A DNA stretch of 47,858 nt from a virus. Location of the stretch: IMG/VR virus record IMGVR_UViG_3300025508_000031, positions 1-47,858 of that record. One strand, 5' to 3'. The notes below the pieces were generated by a model, which was not told the origin of the DNA, searched no databases, and saw only the letters and a list, made by a program, of their open reading frames with translations. Positions 1 through 6,641 of this stretch are shown here, one piece after another (position 1 is the first letter of the stretch; every line of letters starts with the position of its first letter). The position numbers were made by a program, and so were the translations under genes.

Positions 1-1496
1 GCAAGAAGACATACCACCTCAAGATTGGTGATAGTGCTGAGGCTTGGGCTAAGTCAGCAGGTAAACTGTTTGCTATGAAGGATGCTGTAGATGTATTGGT
101 ACTGGACTTTACTGAGGTACGTGCAGCAGGTGAACGCCTCAAGGGTTATGGTTGGATTAGCTCAGGCGATGAGACTGTATCGTCTGCCTTCAACCGTATC
201 TGTGATTTGATGAATGATCGTGCTGGTCAGTTGCTTACACGTATCGACATCCTTGATGTGCTTAACCACTTGGGTACTACACTGTCCTCTCGTCGTTCAG
301 CTGAGATTGCTTTGATGCCAGTGTCTGACCCTGAAGTAGATGCCTTCATCTCAGCTAAGAAAGACTTCTGGTTACATGATAACGAGCACCGTCAGCAGTC
401 CAACAACTCTATCGTCTTTCACAAGAAACCAACCAAGTGGGAACTGTCATACATCTTCGACAAGATGGTTGAGGCTGGTGGTTCTGAGCCTGGGTTCATT
501 AACGCAGAAAGTGCAAAGAAGAGAGCACCACACTTTAAAGGTGTAAATCCTTGCGCAGAGATTTTGCTTGGAAATAAGAGTTTTTGTAACCTAGTCGAGG
601 TTGACTGGGGTAAATACCTTACTGACTTCGGTGGACTACAGGAGGCTGTTGAGATTGTAGCTCGTGCTAACTACCGTCAGACATGTGTGAACCTAGACGA
701 TGGTGTGTTGCAGCGTTCATGGCATGAGCTTAACGAGTTCCTACGTCTTTGTGGTGTAGGTGCTACAGGTATCGTCAAGTTCTTGGATCACCACACAGGT
801 GCAAGCAACATTGAGGCTATGCTACAGGCTCTGCGTTCTTCTGCTAAGAAGGGTGCTAACTCGATGGCTGATGAACTAGGCTTGCCTCGTGCTAAGCTGG
901 TCACTACAGTCAAGCCTTCTGGTACCTTGTCTAAGATCATGGACACTACTGAGGGTGTACACAAGCCCTTGGGTAAGTACCTTTTCAACAACGTGACTTT
1001 CTCTAAGCATGACGAGATCATCCCTACACTGGTAGCTGCTGGTTATAAGGTGATCGACAAGCCATTCGAGATTGACAGTGTGTTGGTTACATTCCCTGTA
1101 GCATACGAGGATGTTAAGTTCGATGTAGTAGACGGTAAGCATGTCAACCTTGAGTCAGCCATTGGACAGCTTGATCGTTACAAGTTGATGATGGATCACT
1201 ACGTAGACCACAACTGTTCTGTCACTATCAGCTACGACACTGGTGAGGTTCCTGTCATCATTGATTGGATCTTGGACAACTGGGATACGTACGTCGGTGT
1301 ATCTTTCATCTATCGTAATGATCCTACTAAGACAGCAGCTGACCTAGGCTATGCTTACCTTCCACAAGAGGTTGTCTCTGAGGAAGTCTACCGTTCGTAC
1401 GCTAACACACTGATGCCAGTAGACTTGACTAACCTGGCCTCTACAGATGATCTGTCTGACGAAGCTTGTGCTACAGGTGCTTGCCCTATCCGTTAA
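1..1496 (+). CDS. nrdJ: Adenosylcobalamin-dependent (class II, monomeric) ribonucleotide reductase, C-terminal part
   Basis: Reduces ribonucleotides to deoxyribonucleotides for phage DNA synthesis, using coenzyme B12. The frame is open from base 3, so the N-terminal third is cut off by the window edge. Visible class II (RTPR-type) signatures are an NPCAE motif whose Cys (codon 552-554) matches the thiyl-radical cysteine, a CNL cysteine 11 residues later (585-587) matching one of the reducible pair, KPSGT near 912, and a C-terminal CATGACPIR tail whose CxxxxC pair matches the shuttle cysteines of Lactobacillus RTPR. The partner of the reducible pair lies upstream of the window. The glutaredoxin gene follows directly and is a likely electron donor. 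About 500 of a usual 700-750 residues are seen, and no frameshift is visible. Confidence 0.93.
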   Translation, partial: KKTYHLKIGDSAEAWAKSAGKLFAMKDAVDVLVLDFTEVRAAGERLKGYGWISSGDETVSSAFNRICDLMNDRAGQLLTRIDILDVLNHLGTTLSSRRSAEIALMPVSDPEVDAFISAKKDFWLHDNEHRQQSNNSIVFHKKPTKWELSYIFDKMVEAGGSEPGFINAESAKKRAPHFKGVNPCAEILLGNKSFCNLVEVDWGKYLTDFGGLQEAVEIVARANYRQTCVNLDDGVLQRSWHELNEFLRLCGVGATGIVKFLDHHTGASNIEAMLQALRSSAKKGANSMADELGLPRAKLVTTVKPSGTLSKIMDTTEGVHKPLGKYLFNNVTFSKHDEIIPTLVAAGYKVIDKPFEIDSVLVTFPVAYEDVKFDVVDGKHVNLESAIGQLDRYKLMMDHYVDHNCSVTISYDTGEVPVIIDWILDNWDTYVGVSFIYRNDPTKTAADLGYAYLPQEVVSEEVYRSYANTLMPVDLTNLASTDDLSDEACATGACPIR

Positions 1497-1503
1497 CTCT
1501 AAC

Positions 1504-1621
1504 CACCTGAGCATGTGTCTAAACTGCTCGCACCCTAACGTAGAGATAGACTTAGGCTGATAAGTTTGGTCACTGAGGCCAGCGCCTAAGTTTTACACCT
1601 GAGCATGTGTCTAAACTGCTC
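1504..1621. repeat. Pair of perfect 26-bp direct repeats between nrdJ and the glutaredoxin gene
   Basis: Two identical 26-bp copies lie at 1504-1529 and 1596-1621, 92 bp apart. Each contains a short inverted repeat (GAGCA, 11 nt, TGCTC), so each could form a small RNA stem-loop. The second copy ends about 12 bases before a near-perfect Shine-Dalgarno (AAGGAGGTGA). No ORF spans the interval. The role is unknown; a processing signal, operator or recombination remnant are all possible. Confidence 0.8.
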
Positions 1622-1643
1622 ACACCATTGAAGGAGGTGACCA

Positions 1644-1871
1644 ATGACATTCATCATCATTACACAAGACCAGTGTTCGTACTGCGATAAGGCTAAGAAG
1701 CTTATGGTAGGCAATAGACTGCACTCAGTATCCTACAACATCCATAGTTCCAAGTGGCTTAGAGATTTGCTAGGTAAGGCAGAGCTTACAACTGTACCCC
1801 AAATCTGGAACTCAGATGGTGAGTATATTGGTGGGTACGAGGAACTTGACAAGTACATAAAGAGCCTCTAA
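1644..1871 (+). CDS. Glutaredoxin / NrdH-type redoxin
   Basis: A 75-residue thioredoxin-fold protein with the dithiol site CSYC (Cys11, Cys14), the conserved TVP turn with cis-Pro at 52, and GGYEEL near the C-terminus, as in phage glutaredoxins. It is preceded by a strong AAGGAGGTGA ribosome site that fixes the start. It sits directly after the B12-dependent ribonucleotide reductase, so its likely role is to recycle the reductase disulfide, taking electrons from host glutathione or thioredoxin reductase. Whether it is NrdH-like or a classical glutaredoxin cannot be settled here. Length is normal for the family. Confidence 0.9.
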   Translation: MTFIIITQDQCSYCDKAKKLMVGNRLHSVSYNIHSSKWLRDLLGKAELTTVPQIWNSDGEYIGGYEELDKYIKSL

Positions 1872-1882
1872 GTTACAGATAA

Positions 1883-1959
1883 CTTCTCTTAGCTCAACTG
1901 GATAGAGCAAGTCACTTCTAATGACTAGGTTACAGGTTCGAGTCCTGTAGGGAAGACCA
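1883..1959 (+). tRNA. tRNA-Arg (anticodon UCU)
   Basis: A full cloverleaf can be drawn. Acceptor 1883-1889 pairs with 1949-1955 with one G-U. The D-stem is GCTC/GAGC (1892-1895, 1905-1908). The anticodon stem AGTCA/TGACT encloses the 7-nt loop CTTCTAA with anticodon TCT at 1917-1919. The T-stem is ACAGG/CCTGT with loop TTCGAGT. The discriminator is A, and CCA is encoded at 1957-1959. It would read AGA codons, which are frequent in this phage and usually poorly served in GC-rich hosts. Confidence 0.93.
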
Positions 1960-1963
1960 AATT

Positions 1964-2049
1964 GTCAGTGCAGGTTTGCCAATAGCAACAGCTACCTAAG
2001 GCGTCAGTAGCACCGTTATTGAGGGGTTCAATTCCCCTGACTGGCACCA
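1964..2049 (+). tRNA. tRNA-like element, 86 nt, anticodon arm not canonical
   Basis: The 3' half is tRNA-like: T-stem AGGGG/CCCCT with loop TTCAATT (2022-2038), then acceptor strand GACTGGC, discriminator A and encoded CCA (2047-2049). The 5' strand at 1964-1970 pairs with it except for a G-G at the last position and one G-U. The length suits a class II (long variable arm) tRNA. However, the clearest central stem (GCTAC 1991-1995 with GTAGC 2007-2011) has an 11-nt loop and no clear anticodon, and the D-arm (TTGC/GCAA) lacks the usual GG. It may be a degenerate tRNA, an unusual tRNA or a tRNA mimic. Confidence 0.5.
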
Positions 2050-2057
2050 AGACAGCC

Positions 2058-2087
2058 TTGACAAGGCATAACAAAGTGTGGTACACT
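2058..2087 (+). promoter_or_regulatory. Sigma70-like promoter upstream of phoH
   Basis: TTGACA at 2058-2063, an 18-bp spacer, and TACACT at 2082-2087. It shares the CTTGACAAG context and 18-bp spacing with two other + strand promoters (7267, 45932). The expected start point, about 2093-2095, lies inside the left arm of the terminator at 2091. Confidence 0.75.
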
Positions 2088-2090
2088 TAG

Positions 2091-2119
2091 GGGAGGCACC
2101 GCGAGGCGCTTCCCTTTTT
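2091..2119 (+). terminator. Intrinsic terminator of the nrdJ-tRNA transcript, overlapping the phoH promoter start point
   Basis: Stem GGGAGGC (2091-2097) with GCTTCCC (2108-2114), 7 bp with one G-U, followed by five T (2115-2119). It would end transcripts coming from nrdJ and the tRNAs. RNA started at the promoter at 2058 would lack most of the left arm and so should escape it. Confidence 0.7.
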
Positions 2120-2137
2120 CATTAATAGGAACACAGT

Positions 2138-2845
2138 ATGCAACAGAAGCCAAAACCAAAAGCTACAAGAGCTAAGCGTGAAACAACCTATAAGGGAGCG
2201 AGCGCTAAACCCGTCTCAGGTCTTGTACCAAAGACTGACCATCAGGGTGACCTCATCAATGCCATCAAAAGCTCATGTCAGGTGATCGTATTCGGACCTG
2301 CTGGTACTGGTAAGACATACGTTACAGCTACAATGGCTGCTGACTTGTACACCCTTAAGAAGATTGATAAGATCGTAATCACTCGTCCTATGATCTCGGT
2401 AGGTAAAGAGATTGGTATCCTTCCTGGAGACCTAGGCGAGAAGGTAGCCCCTTGGGCACTACCCGTCCTCGACGTATTGAACAAGCATCTTGGTAAGGGT
2501 GCAGTAGAGACAGGGATCAAGAACGGGAACATTGAGATGGCTCCCCTAGCTCTTATGCGTGGCCGTAGTTTCGACGATGCATTCATCATCTGTGATGAGG
2601 CTCAGAACATTACCACACACGAACTAAAGATGCTCCTCACACGAGTAGGTGAAGGTTCCACCATCGTCCTCAACGGGGACATCATGCAGACAGACCTGAA
2701 GGACGGAGATGGTCTTACGAAGATTACACACCTAGCTAAGAAGCACATGCTCCCTATCCCTATTGTGGAGTTCAACCTAGACGACATCGTTCGTTCAGAC
2801 ATCTGCGCCCAATGGGTGCGTGTATTCTACAAGGAGAAGATATAA
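2138..2845 (+). CDS. phoH: PhoH-like P-loop ATPase
   Basis: A 235-residue ATPase of the PhoH family, very common in marine phages. Walker A is GPAGTGKT (53-60) and Walker B is IICDEAQN (150-157) with the DEAQ signature. The first 25 residues are Lys/Arg-rich and probably disordered. In bacteria PhoH belongs to the phosphate regulon; PhoH-like domains in PhoH2 proteins couple to RNA unwinding and cleavage, but the role in phages is not settled. It is the first gene after the promoter at 2058. Its stop overlaps the next start by one base (TAATG), implying coupled translation. Confidence 0.92.
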   Translation: MQQKPKPKATRAKRETTYKGASAKPVSGLVPKTDHQGDLINAIKSSCQVIVFGPAGTGKTYVTATMAADLYTLKKIDKIVITRPMISVGKEIGILPGDLGEKVAPWALPVLDVLNKHLGKGAVETGIKNGNIEMAPLALMRGRSFDDAFIICDEAQNITTHELKMLLTRVGEGSTIVLNGDIMQTDLKDGDGLTKITHLAKKHMLPIPIVEFNLDDIVRSDICAQWVRVFYKEKI

Positions 2846-3165
2846 TGGCTAAATGGAGCTTAGGAGAATACTGCCCGATCTGCGACTGCTTACTTGATGA
2901 TCGAGGCCACTGTGGAGAGTGCTTAATGACAGACAACAACTACAACAACATTGACAAGCCCTTTCACTACAACCAAGCTGGCATCGAGTGCATTGACTAC
3001 ATCAAGCAAGTTCTTGGTAAGGAGGGCTTCATCGCTTACTGTCGAGGTAATGTAATGAAGTACAACCATCGCGCCTTCTATAAAGGCAATCCCACAGAGG
3101 ACATGGCGAAAGCTGAACAGTACCTCAAGTGGGCCAATGAGACACTCAAGGAGATACACAAATGA
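2845..3165 (+). CDS. DUF3310 protein (T7 gp1.7-like) with N-terminal zinc ribbon
   Basis: 106 residues, started at the ATG with the AAGGAGA site just before it; a longer upstream frame overlaps phoH and is unlikely. The body (KPFHYNQAGIECIDYIKQV, then FIAYCRGNVMKY and EDMAKAEQYLKWA) matches DUF3310, the family of T7 gp1.7, which is a nucleotide kinase acting on dGMP and dTMP. The N-terminus carries CPIC and CGEC pairs (CxxC ... CxxC), a likely zinc ribbon not essential to the family. It fits with the neighbouring nucleotide-metabolism genes. Overlap with the next gene is 4 bp (ATGA). Confidence 0.82.
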   Translation: MAKWSLGEYCPICDCLLDDRGHCGECLMTDNNYNNIDKPFHYNQAGIECIDYIKQVLGKEGFIAYCRGNVMKYNHRAFYKGNPTEDMAKAEQYLKWANETLKEIHK

Positions 3166-3515
3166 GAGTTTTGATAGCAGGGGGCAGAGATTTTACAGAT
3201 AAGCAGTTCCTGACTGAGTACATGTCCACTTACCTAGGTTCGGTCACAACCTTAATATCAGGTACAGCTCGTGGTGCTGATACCCTCGGGGAGGAGTGGG
3301 CAAAGGAGAATGGCATTGCCATAGAGAGGTACCCTGCCCAGTGGTCTAGAGACGGTAAGGCTGCGGGCCCCATCCGTAATGCAGAGATGCTGAAGAAAGG
3401 TAACCCTGACTTAGTCGTAGTCTTTGAAGGAGGCAAGGGATCGGCACACATGGCTTCGATTTCCAGAAAGGCTGGGGTTAATACGGTGGAACCAAGAAAG
3501 GAGATTCACAAATGA
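3162..3515 (+). CDS. DUF2493 / SLOG (YspA-like) nucleotide-binding protein
   Basis: 117 residues with the Rossmann-like pattern of the DUF2493 family: MRVLIAGGRDFTD at the start, ISGTARGADTLGEEWA in the middle, then DGKAAGPIRNAEM and the strand DLVVVFEGG. SLOG proteins are thought to bind nucleotides or nucleotide-derived ligands; phage members have no assigned function. Starts at ATGA overlapping the DUF3310 gene and is itself overlapped by the next gene (ATGA), so it is part of one translationally coupled run. Confidence 0.85.
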   Translation: MRVLIAGGRDFTDKQFLTEYMSTYLGSVTTLISGTARGADTLGEEWAKENGIAIERYPAQWSRDGKAAGPIRNAEMLKKGNPDLVVVFEGGKGSAHMASISRKAGVNTVEPRKEIHK

Positions 3516-4195
3516 TTCGTAGTATCATAGCGGGGGCTTTGCTGTTAGCGAGTCCTCTATACGCAGAAGAACTCAGAGTAATCAACCTACCCGAAGAGGA
3601 TGTAATCCTTCTATCTGGAGACATCATTGAAGGTACAGCACAACGCCTTGATGACATCCTGACAGCTAATCCTACCATCACTAAGGTGGGTATGGTCTCT
3701 GGTGGTGGTTTGGCCTACGAAGGCTTCAACGTAGCTGACGTACTAAGTAACCACGACGTTACAGCTGTTGTCCCACGAGGCTACGTCTGCCTCAGTGCTT
3801 GTGCTATTGGTTTCATTGGGGCTAAGGACTATGTCATCCTAGGAGCCCTTGGTTTCCACAACATGTATATCACTGCTGAGAACATGGTTGATGCTGATAA
3901 GCTAATGCTAATCATTCGTGGTCAGCAGTTTGGTGTACGTACAGCTATCTTCTTCATTCAGAATGGCTTTGAGATCGAGTTACCCTACATCATCAGTGCG
4001 GTTACTACACCTGAGGAGTTCATTGTCTTTACCAGTACAGAAGACCTGATGACATTCTTCGCACGTAATGAAGAGGACAACATCATTAACTACCTAGACA
4101 ACAACGACATTGATGACGCATGGATTGAAGAGCACCTATGGGACTCAGAACGGTTCAGGTTGTTCATGCAAGGAGGAGATAACAATGCACCTTAA
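3512..4195 (+). CDS. Secreted ClpP-fold serine protease-like protein (COG3904 type)
   Basis: 227 residues with a clear signal peptide (hydrophobic core 5-14, likely cleavage after LYA at 18). The mature part resembles the periplasmic COG3904 family, which has the ClpP/crotonase fold: strand VGMVSGGG (59-66), helix EGFNVADVL, then CLSACAIGF with candidate nucleophile Ser95, and LGFHNMY with candidate His116. The third catalytic residue cannot be placed with confidence. It would act in the periplasm. It opens the envelope cassette and overlaps the TolQ-like gene by 11 bp. Whether it is an active protease is inference. Confidence 0.72.
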   Translation: MIRSIIAGALLLASPLYAEELRVINLPEEDVILLSGDIIEGTAQRLDDILTANPTITKVGMVSGGGLAYEGFNVADVLSNHDVTAVVPRGYVCLSACAIGFIGAKDYVILGALGFHNMYITAENMVDADKLMLIIRGQQFGVRTAIFFIQNGFEIELPYIISAVTTPEEFIVFTSTEDLMTFFARNEEDNIINYLDNNDIDDAWIEEHLWDSERFRLFMQGGDNNAP

Positions 4196-4637
4196 TCTTA
4201 GATTCTGGAAGTTCTGGACTACGGAGGTTGTACTACTTGTAAGCCTCTACGCTGCCTTAGTACCGCTGGGTGGCTACCACTTCATTCTAGACAATGACTT
4301 CACTTACATCTCACTCATCAACCTAACGATCTTGGTAGCTTCCTCCCTCTGGGTTGGACTACGGATCACCACAGGTGATAAGAAAGGAACGGACTTACAA
4401 TGGTATCTAGCAGATGTCACACTCTCCCTCGGAATGGTAGGCACACTCTTTGGGTTCCTTATGGTTCTCTACTCGACCTTTGAGGGTATCGACGTAACAG
4501 ACACAGACTCAATGAAGGGCGCTATCGAAAGTCTAGCCACAGGAATGGGGACTGCACTGCTTACGTCTCTGGTTGGTCTCGTTAGCTCTATCGTTATGAA
4601 GCTACAGCTGGTCATCTTGGAAGATGAGAATGCGTAA
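4185..4637 (+). CDS. TolQ/ExbB/MotA-like proton-channel subunit (short)
   Basis: 150 residues from the ATG behind AAGGAGGAG; a frame open further upstream has no comparable ribosome site. Four hydrophobic segments are visible at about 13-35, 45-62, 78-98 and 118-140. The last two carry the family pattern GMVGTLFGF and GMGTALLTSLVGL, which resemble the TolQ/ExbB pore helices (GLLGTVxG and GxxxALxxTAxGL). ExbB and TolQ are longer (about 230 residues) and have a large cytoplasmic domain that is mostly missing here. It pairs with the next gene as TolQ-TolR or ExbB-ExbD do. The inner membrane is the expected location. Confidence 0.68.
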   Translation: MHLNLRFWKFWTTEVVLLVSLYAALVPLGGYHFILDNDFTYISLINLTILVASSLWVGLRITTGDKKGTDLQWYLADVTLSLGMVGTLFGFLMVLYSTFEGIDVTDTDSMKGAIESLATGMGTALLTSLVGLVSSIVMKLQLVILEDENA

Positions 4638-5229
4638 GTATTCGTCCAACCTAGCCTTCGTCGATCTACTATTTAACCTACTGGTAGGATTTACCTCTTT
4701 GTTCATCATTGCATTCCTGATGATTAACCCAGTGTCCCAAACGGGACAGACAACCCCACCTGTTAGAATGTTTGTAGAGATCGAGTGGGATAGTGAGTTT
4801 ACTCAAGACATGGACCTGTTTGTACGAGGCCCCAATGGGAACGTAGTCTACTACGCCAACAAGGACGGTGGTTATGTAGTACTCCAACGGGATGACTTAG
4901 GTTCAACCAACGACACCTACATCCTCAATGGGGAGCGTATCGTCATCAAGCGTAACTACGAGATTGCTAACTTCTCTGATTTACCTGCTGGTGAGTACGT
5001 TATCGGAGTCTTTTACTTCTCACGGCTAGGTGATTCAATTGACGTTAAGACAACAGTACGATCCATCTCACCACACCGACTGGTCTACGAGGGTACAGCA
5101 CAAGCCCTTACACCACGCACTGAGCGCACTCTCCTATCCTTTGTAATTGACAAGGACGGGAAGGTTACTGACCTTAACACTGAGGTACAGATACCAATCA
5201 CAGGACGAAGAAAGGTAGGTGGTTTATGA
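4630..5229 (+). CDS. TolR/ExbD-like membrane protein with a periplasmic beta domain
   Basis: 199 residues. The ATG at 4630 is 6 bases after GGAAG, whereas the ATG at 4624 directly abuts it, so 4630 is preferred. A single N-terminal membrane helix (9-32) contains Asp12 in FVDLLFNLL, placed like the proton-carrying Asp of ExbD/TolR. The periplasmic part begins with a beta domain (VEIEWDSEFTQDMDLFVRGPNG, then YYANKDGG) that recalls the DUF2135/YfaP pattern rather than the TolR fold. It overlaps the TolQ-like gene by 8 bp and the next gene by 4 bp. Its partner in the outer envelope is unknown. Confidence 0.62.
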   Translation: MRKYSSNLAFVDLLFNLLVGFTSLFIIAFLMINPVSQTGQTTPPVRMFVEIEWDSEFTQDMDLFVRGPNGNVVYYANKDGGYVVLQRDDLGSTNDTYILNGERIVIKRNYEIANFSDLPAGEYVIGVFYFSRLGDSIDVKTTVRSISPHRLVYEGTAQALTPRTERTLLSFVIDKDGKVTDLNTEVQIPITGRRKVGGL

Positions 5230-5660
5230 CGGTCCTTATAGTTCTAATCATTATGTTTGGGTTAGCAGCCGCTGCCCTTACATATACTTCTAAGTTAAAG
5301 AGTTACATCAAACTTGGTATCCTGCCTATCTTTATATTGAGTACTATGACGGGCTATGCGTACTTCCTCGAAGAAGTAGGTAAACCAGCTGATCGTTCAC
5401 TACCCGCTGAAGCTGACTATGTCTTCCACAGGGTAACATCAGACGATACAATCATTGTGTGGCTGACAGATGCAGGAGAAGATCGACTCTATGTGATCCC
5501 TTACTCAAGGGAAGCAGCTAAGGAGTTAGAGGAGGCTAAGAAGAAGTCTGAGGAGGGTAACGCCCAGTCCATCAAGACTAACGACAATCCAAGGGGTCAG
5601 CAGACGTTATCGACTAGTGATAACCTTGACTTAGACTCTCAACCTGAAACCAAAGAGTAA
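5226..5660 (+). CDS. Small membrane protein of the envelope cassette
   Basis: 144 residues, not recognised. Two hydrophobic segments (about 2-20 and 29-46) are followed by a soluble region with beta-like stretches (DYVFHRVTSDDTIIVWLTD, RLYVIPYS). A long charged, low-complexity tail rich in Glu, Lys and Gln (from about 98) is probably disordered. It starts at an ATGA overlap with the ExbD-like gene and lies 9 bp before the SbmA-like gene, so it is co-translated with both. It may be an accessory subunit of either. Confidence 0.7.
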   Translation: MTVLIVLIIMFGLAAAALTYTSKLKSYIKLGILPIFILSTMTGYAYFLEEVGKPADRSLPAEADYVFHRVTSDDTIIVWLTDAGEDRLYVIPYSREAAKELEEAKKKSEEGNAQSIKTNDNPRGQQTLSTSDNLDLDSQPETKE

Positions 5661-5669
5661 GGACATACA

Positions 5670-6641
5670 ATGTTTAACTTCTTCAAAAGTAGAGAGTGGG
5701 CCTTATGGGCCTACGGGGGTAGCCTAGCTATCCTCTTCACCCTCTGGTACTTAGTACAACTCGACGTTAAGATTAACGATTGGTTCGGGTCGTTCTACGA
5801 TATGATCGGTGAAGCCCTCTCAGGGGACCGTACAGTGACCATCAGTGAGTACTACGGACAGTTGGCTACCTTCGGTAAGATAGCAGCTATCTATGTCGCT
5901 GTGTCCCTCTCTGTGAGCTTCTTCACACAACACTGGTTGTTCCGCTGGCGTACCTCTATGGTAGAGACATACCACGCCCTCTTCTATAAGGCTCGTCACA
6001 TCGAAGGAGCTTCACAGCGTGTCCAAGAAGACACAGTCAAGTTCTCTCGTATCATGGAAGGTCTAGGTGTTTCCTTCGTAGAGAGCATCATGATCCTTGT
6101 AGCCTTCTTCCCGATCCTTATGGGCTTGTCAATGGGTATCACAGTCACCTTCTTCGGTGAGTGGCAGTACGGTCTCGTAGCCTCAGCTATCATCTGGTCA
6201 GCAGGTATCACAGTCGTGTTGCTTGTTGTAGGACACGTACTCCGCCTAGTCAATATCGAGTACGACATCCAAGCCCGTGAAGCAGCCTACCGTAAGGTTC
6301 TAGTCATCGCAGAAGACGAAGATAACATTAGACCCAAAACACTCAACGAAGTGTTTGACACCGTACGTAAAATACACTATACTAACTATGCAAGGTACGC
6401 CATCTTCAACGTAGCTCGTCTTGCATGTCTACAAGCTAACGTACTAGTAGGTTACATCGTACTTGCTCCAGCAATCGTAAGTGGTGCCATTACTCTTGGT
6501 GTCATGCAGCAAATCCTTCGTGCCTTCGGTCGTGTAGAAGGCTCCATGATGTATCTCTTCAAGTCATGGTCCACAATCATCGAACTACTCTCAGTATACA
6601 AGCGCTTAAATGAATTTGAAAAGGAACTCAACAATGCTTAA
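5670..6641 (+). CDS. SbmA/BacA-family peptide transporter
   Basis: 323 residues clearly related to SbmA of E. coli and BacA of rhizobia. These are inner-membrane, proton-driven importers of Pro-rich peptides, microcins B17 and J25, bleomycin and very-long-chain lipid intermediates. Shared stretches include WYLVQLDVKINDWFGSFYD, LFRWRT, ARHIEGASQRVQEDT, GVSFVESIM, EAAYRKVLV, LGVMQQI and the ending WSTIIELLSVYKRLNEFE. SbmA has about 406 residues; the first 70 or so, including its first membrane helix or helices, are missing here. The start is supported by AAGGAC 6 bases upstream. I know of no experimentally described phage SbmA, so the role in infection is open. Confidence 0.9.
   Translation: MFNFFKSREWALWAYGGSLAILFTLWYLVQLDVKINDWFGSFYDMIGEALSGDRTVTISEYYGQLATFGKIAAIYVAVSLSVSFFTQHWLFRWRTSMVETYHALFYKARHIEGASQRVQEDTVKFSRIMEGLGVSFVESIMILVAFFPILMGLSMGITVTFFGEWQYGLVASAIIWSAGITVVLLVVGHVLRLVNIEYDIQAREAAYRKVLVIAEDEDNIRPKTLNEVFDTVRKIHYTNYARYAIFNVARLACLQANVLVGYIVLAPAIVSGAITLGVMQQILRAFGRVEGSMMYLFKSWSTIIELLSVYKRLNEFEKELNNA

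Noticed and set aside
1-2137. Cobalamin riboswitch controlling the B12-dependent reductase
   Set aside because: No B12-box-like sequence was seen near nrdJ, and the leader of nrdJ lies outside the window.
4185-5229. Zorya-type ZorA/ZorB defence pair
   Set aside because: The channel-like protein lacks the long ZorA tail, the partner lacks an OmpA-like peptidoglycan-binding domain, and no ZorC/D/E-like gene follows.
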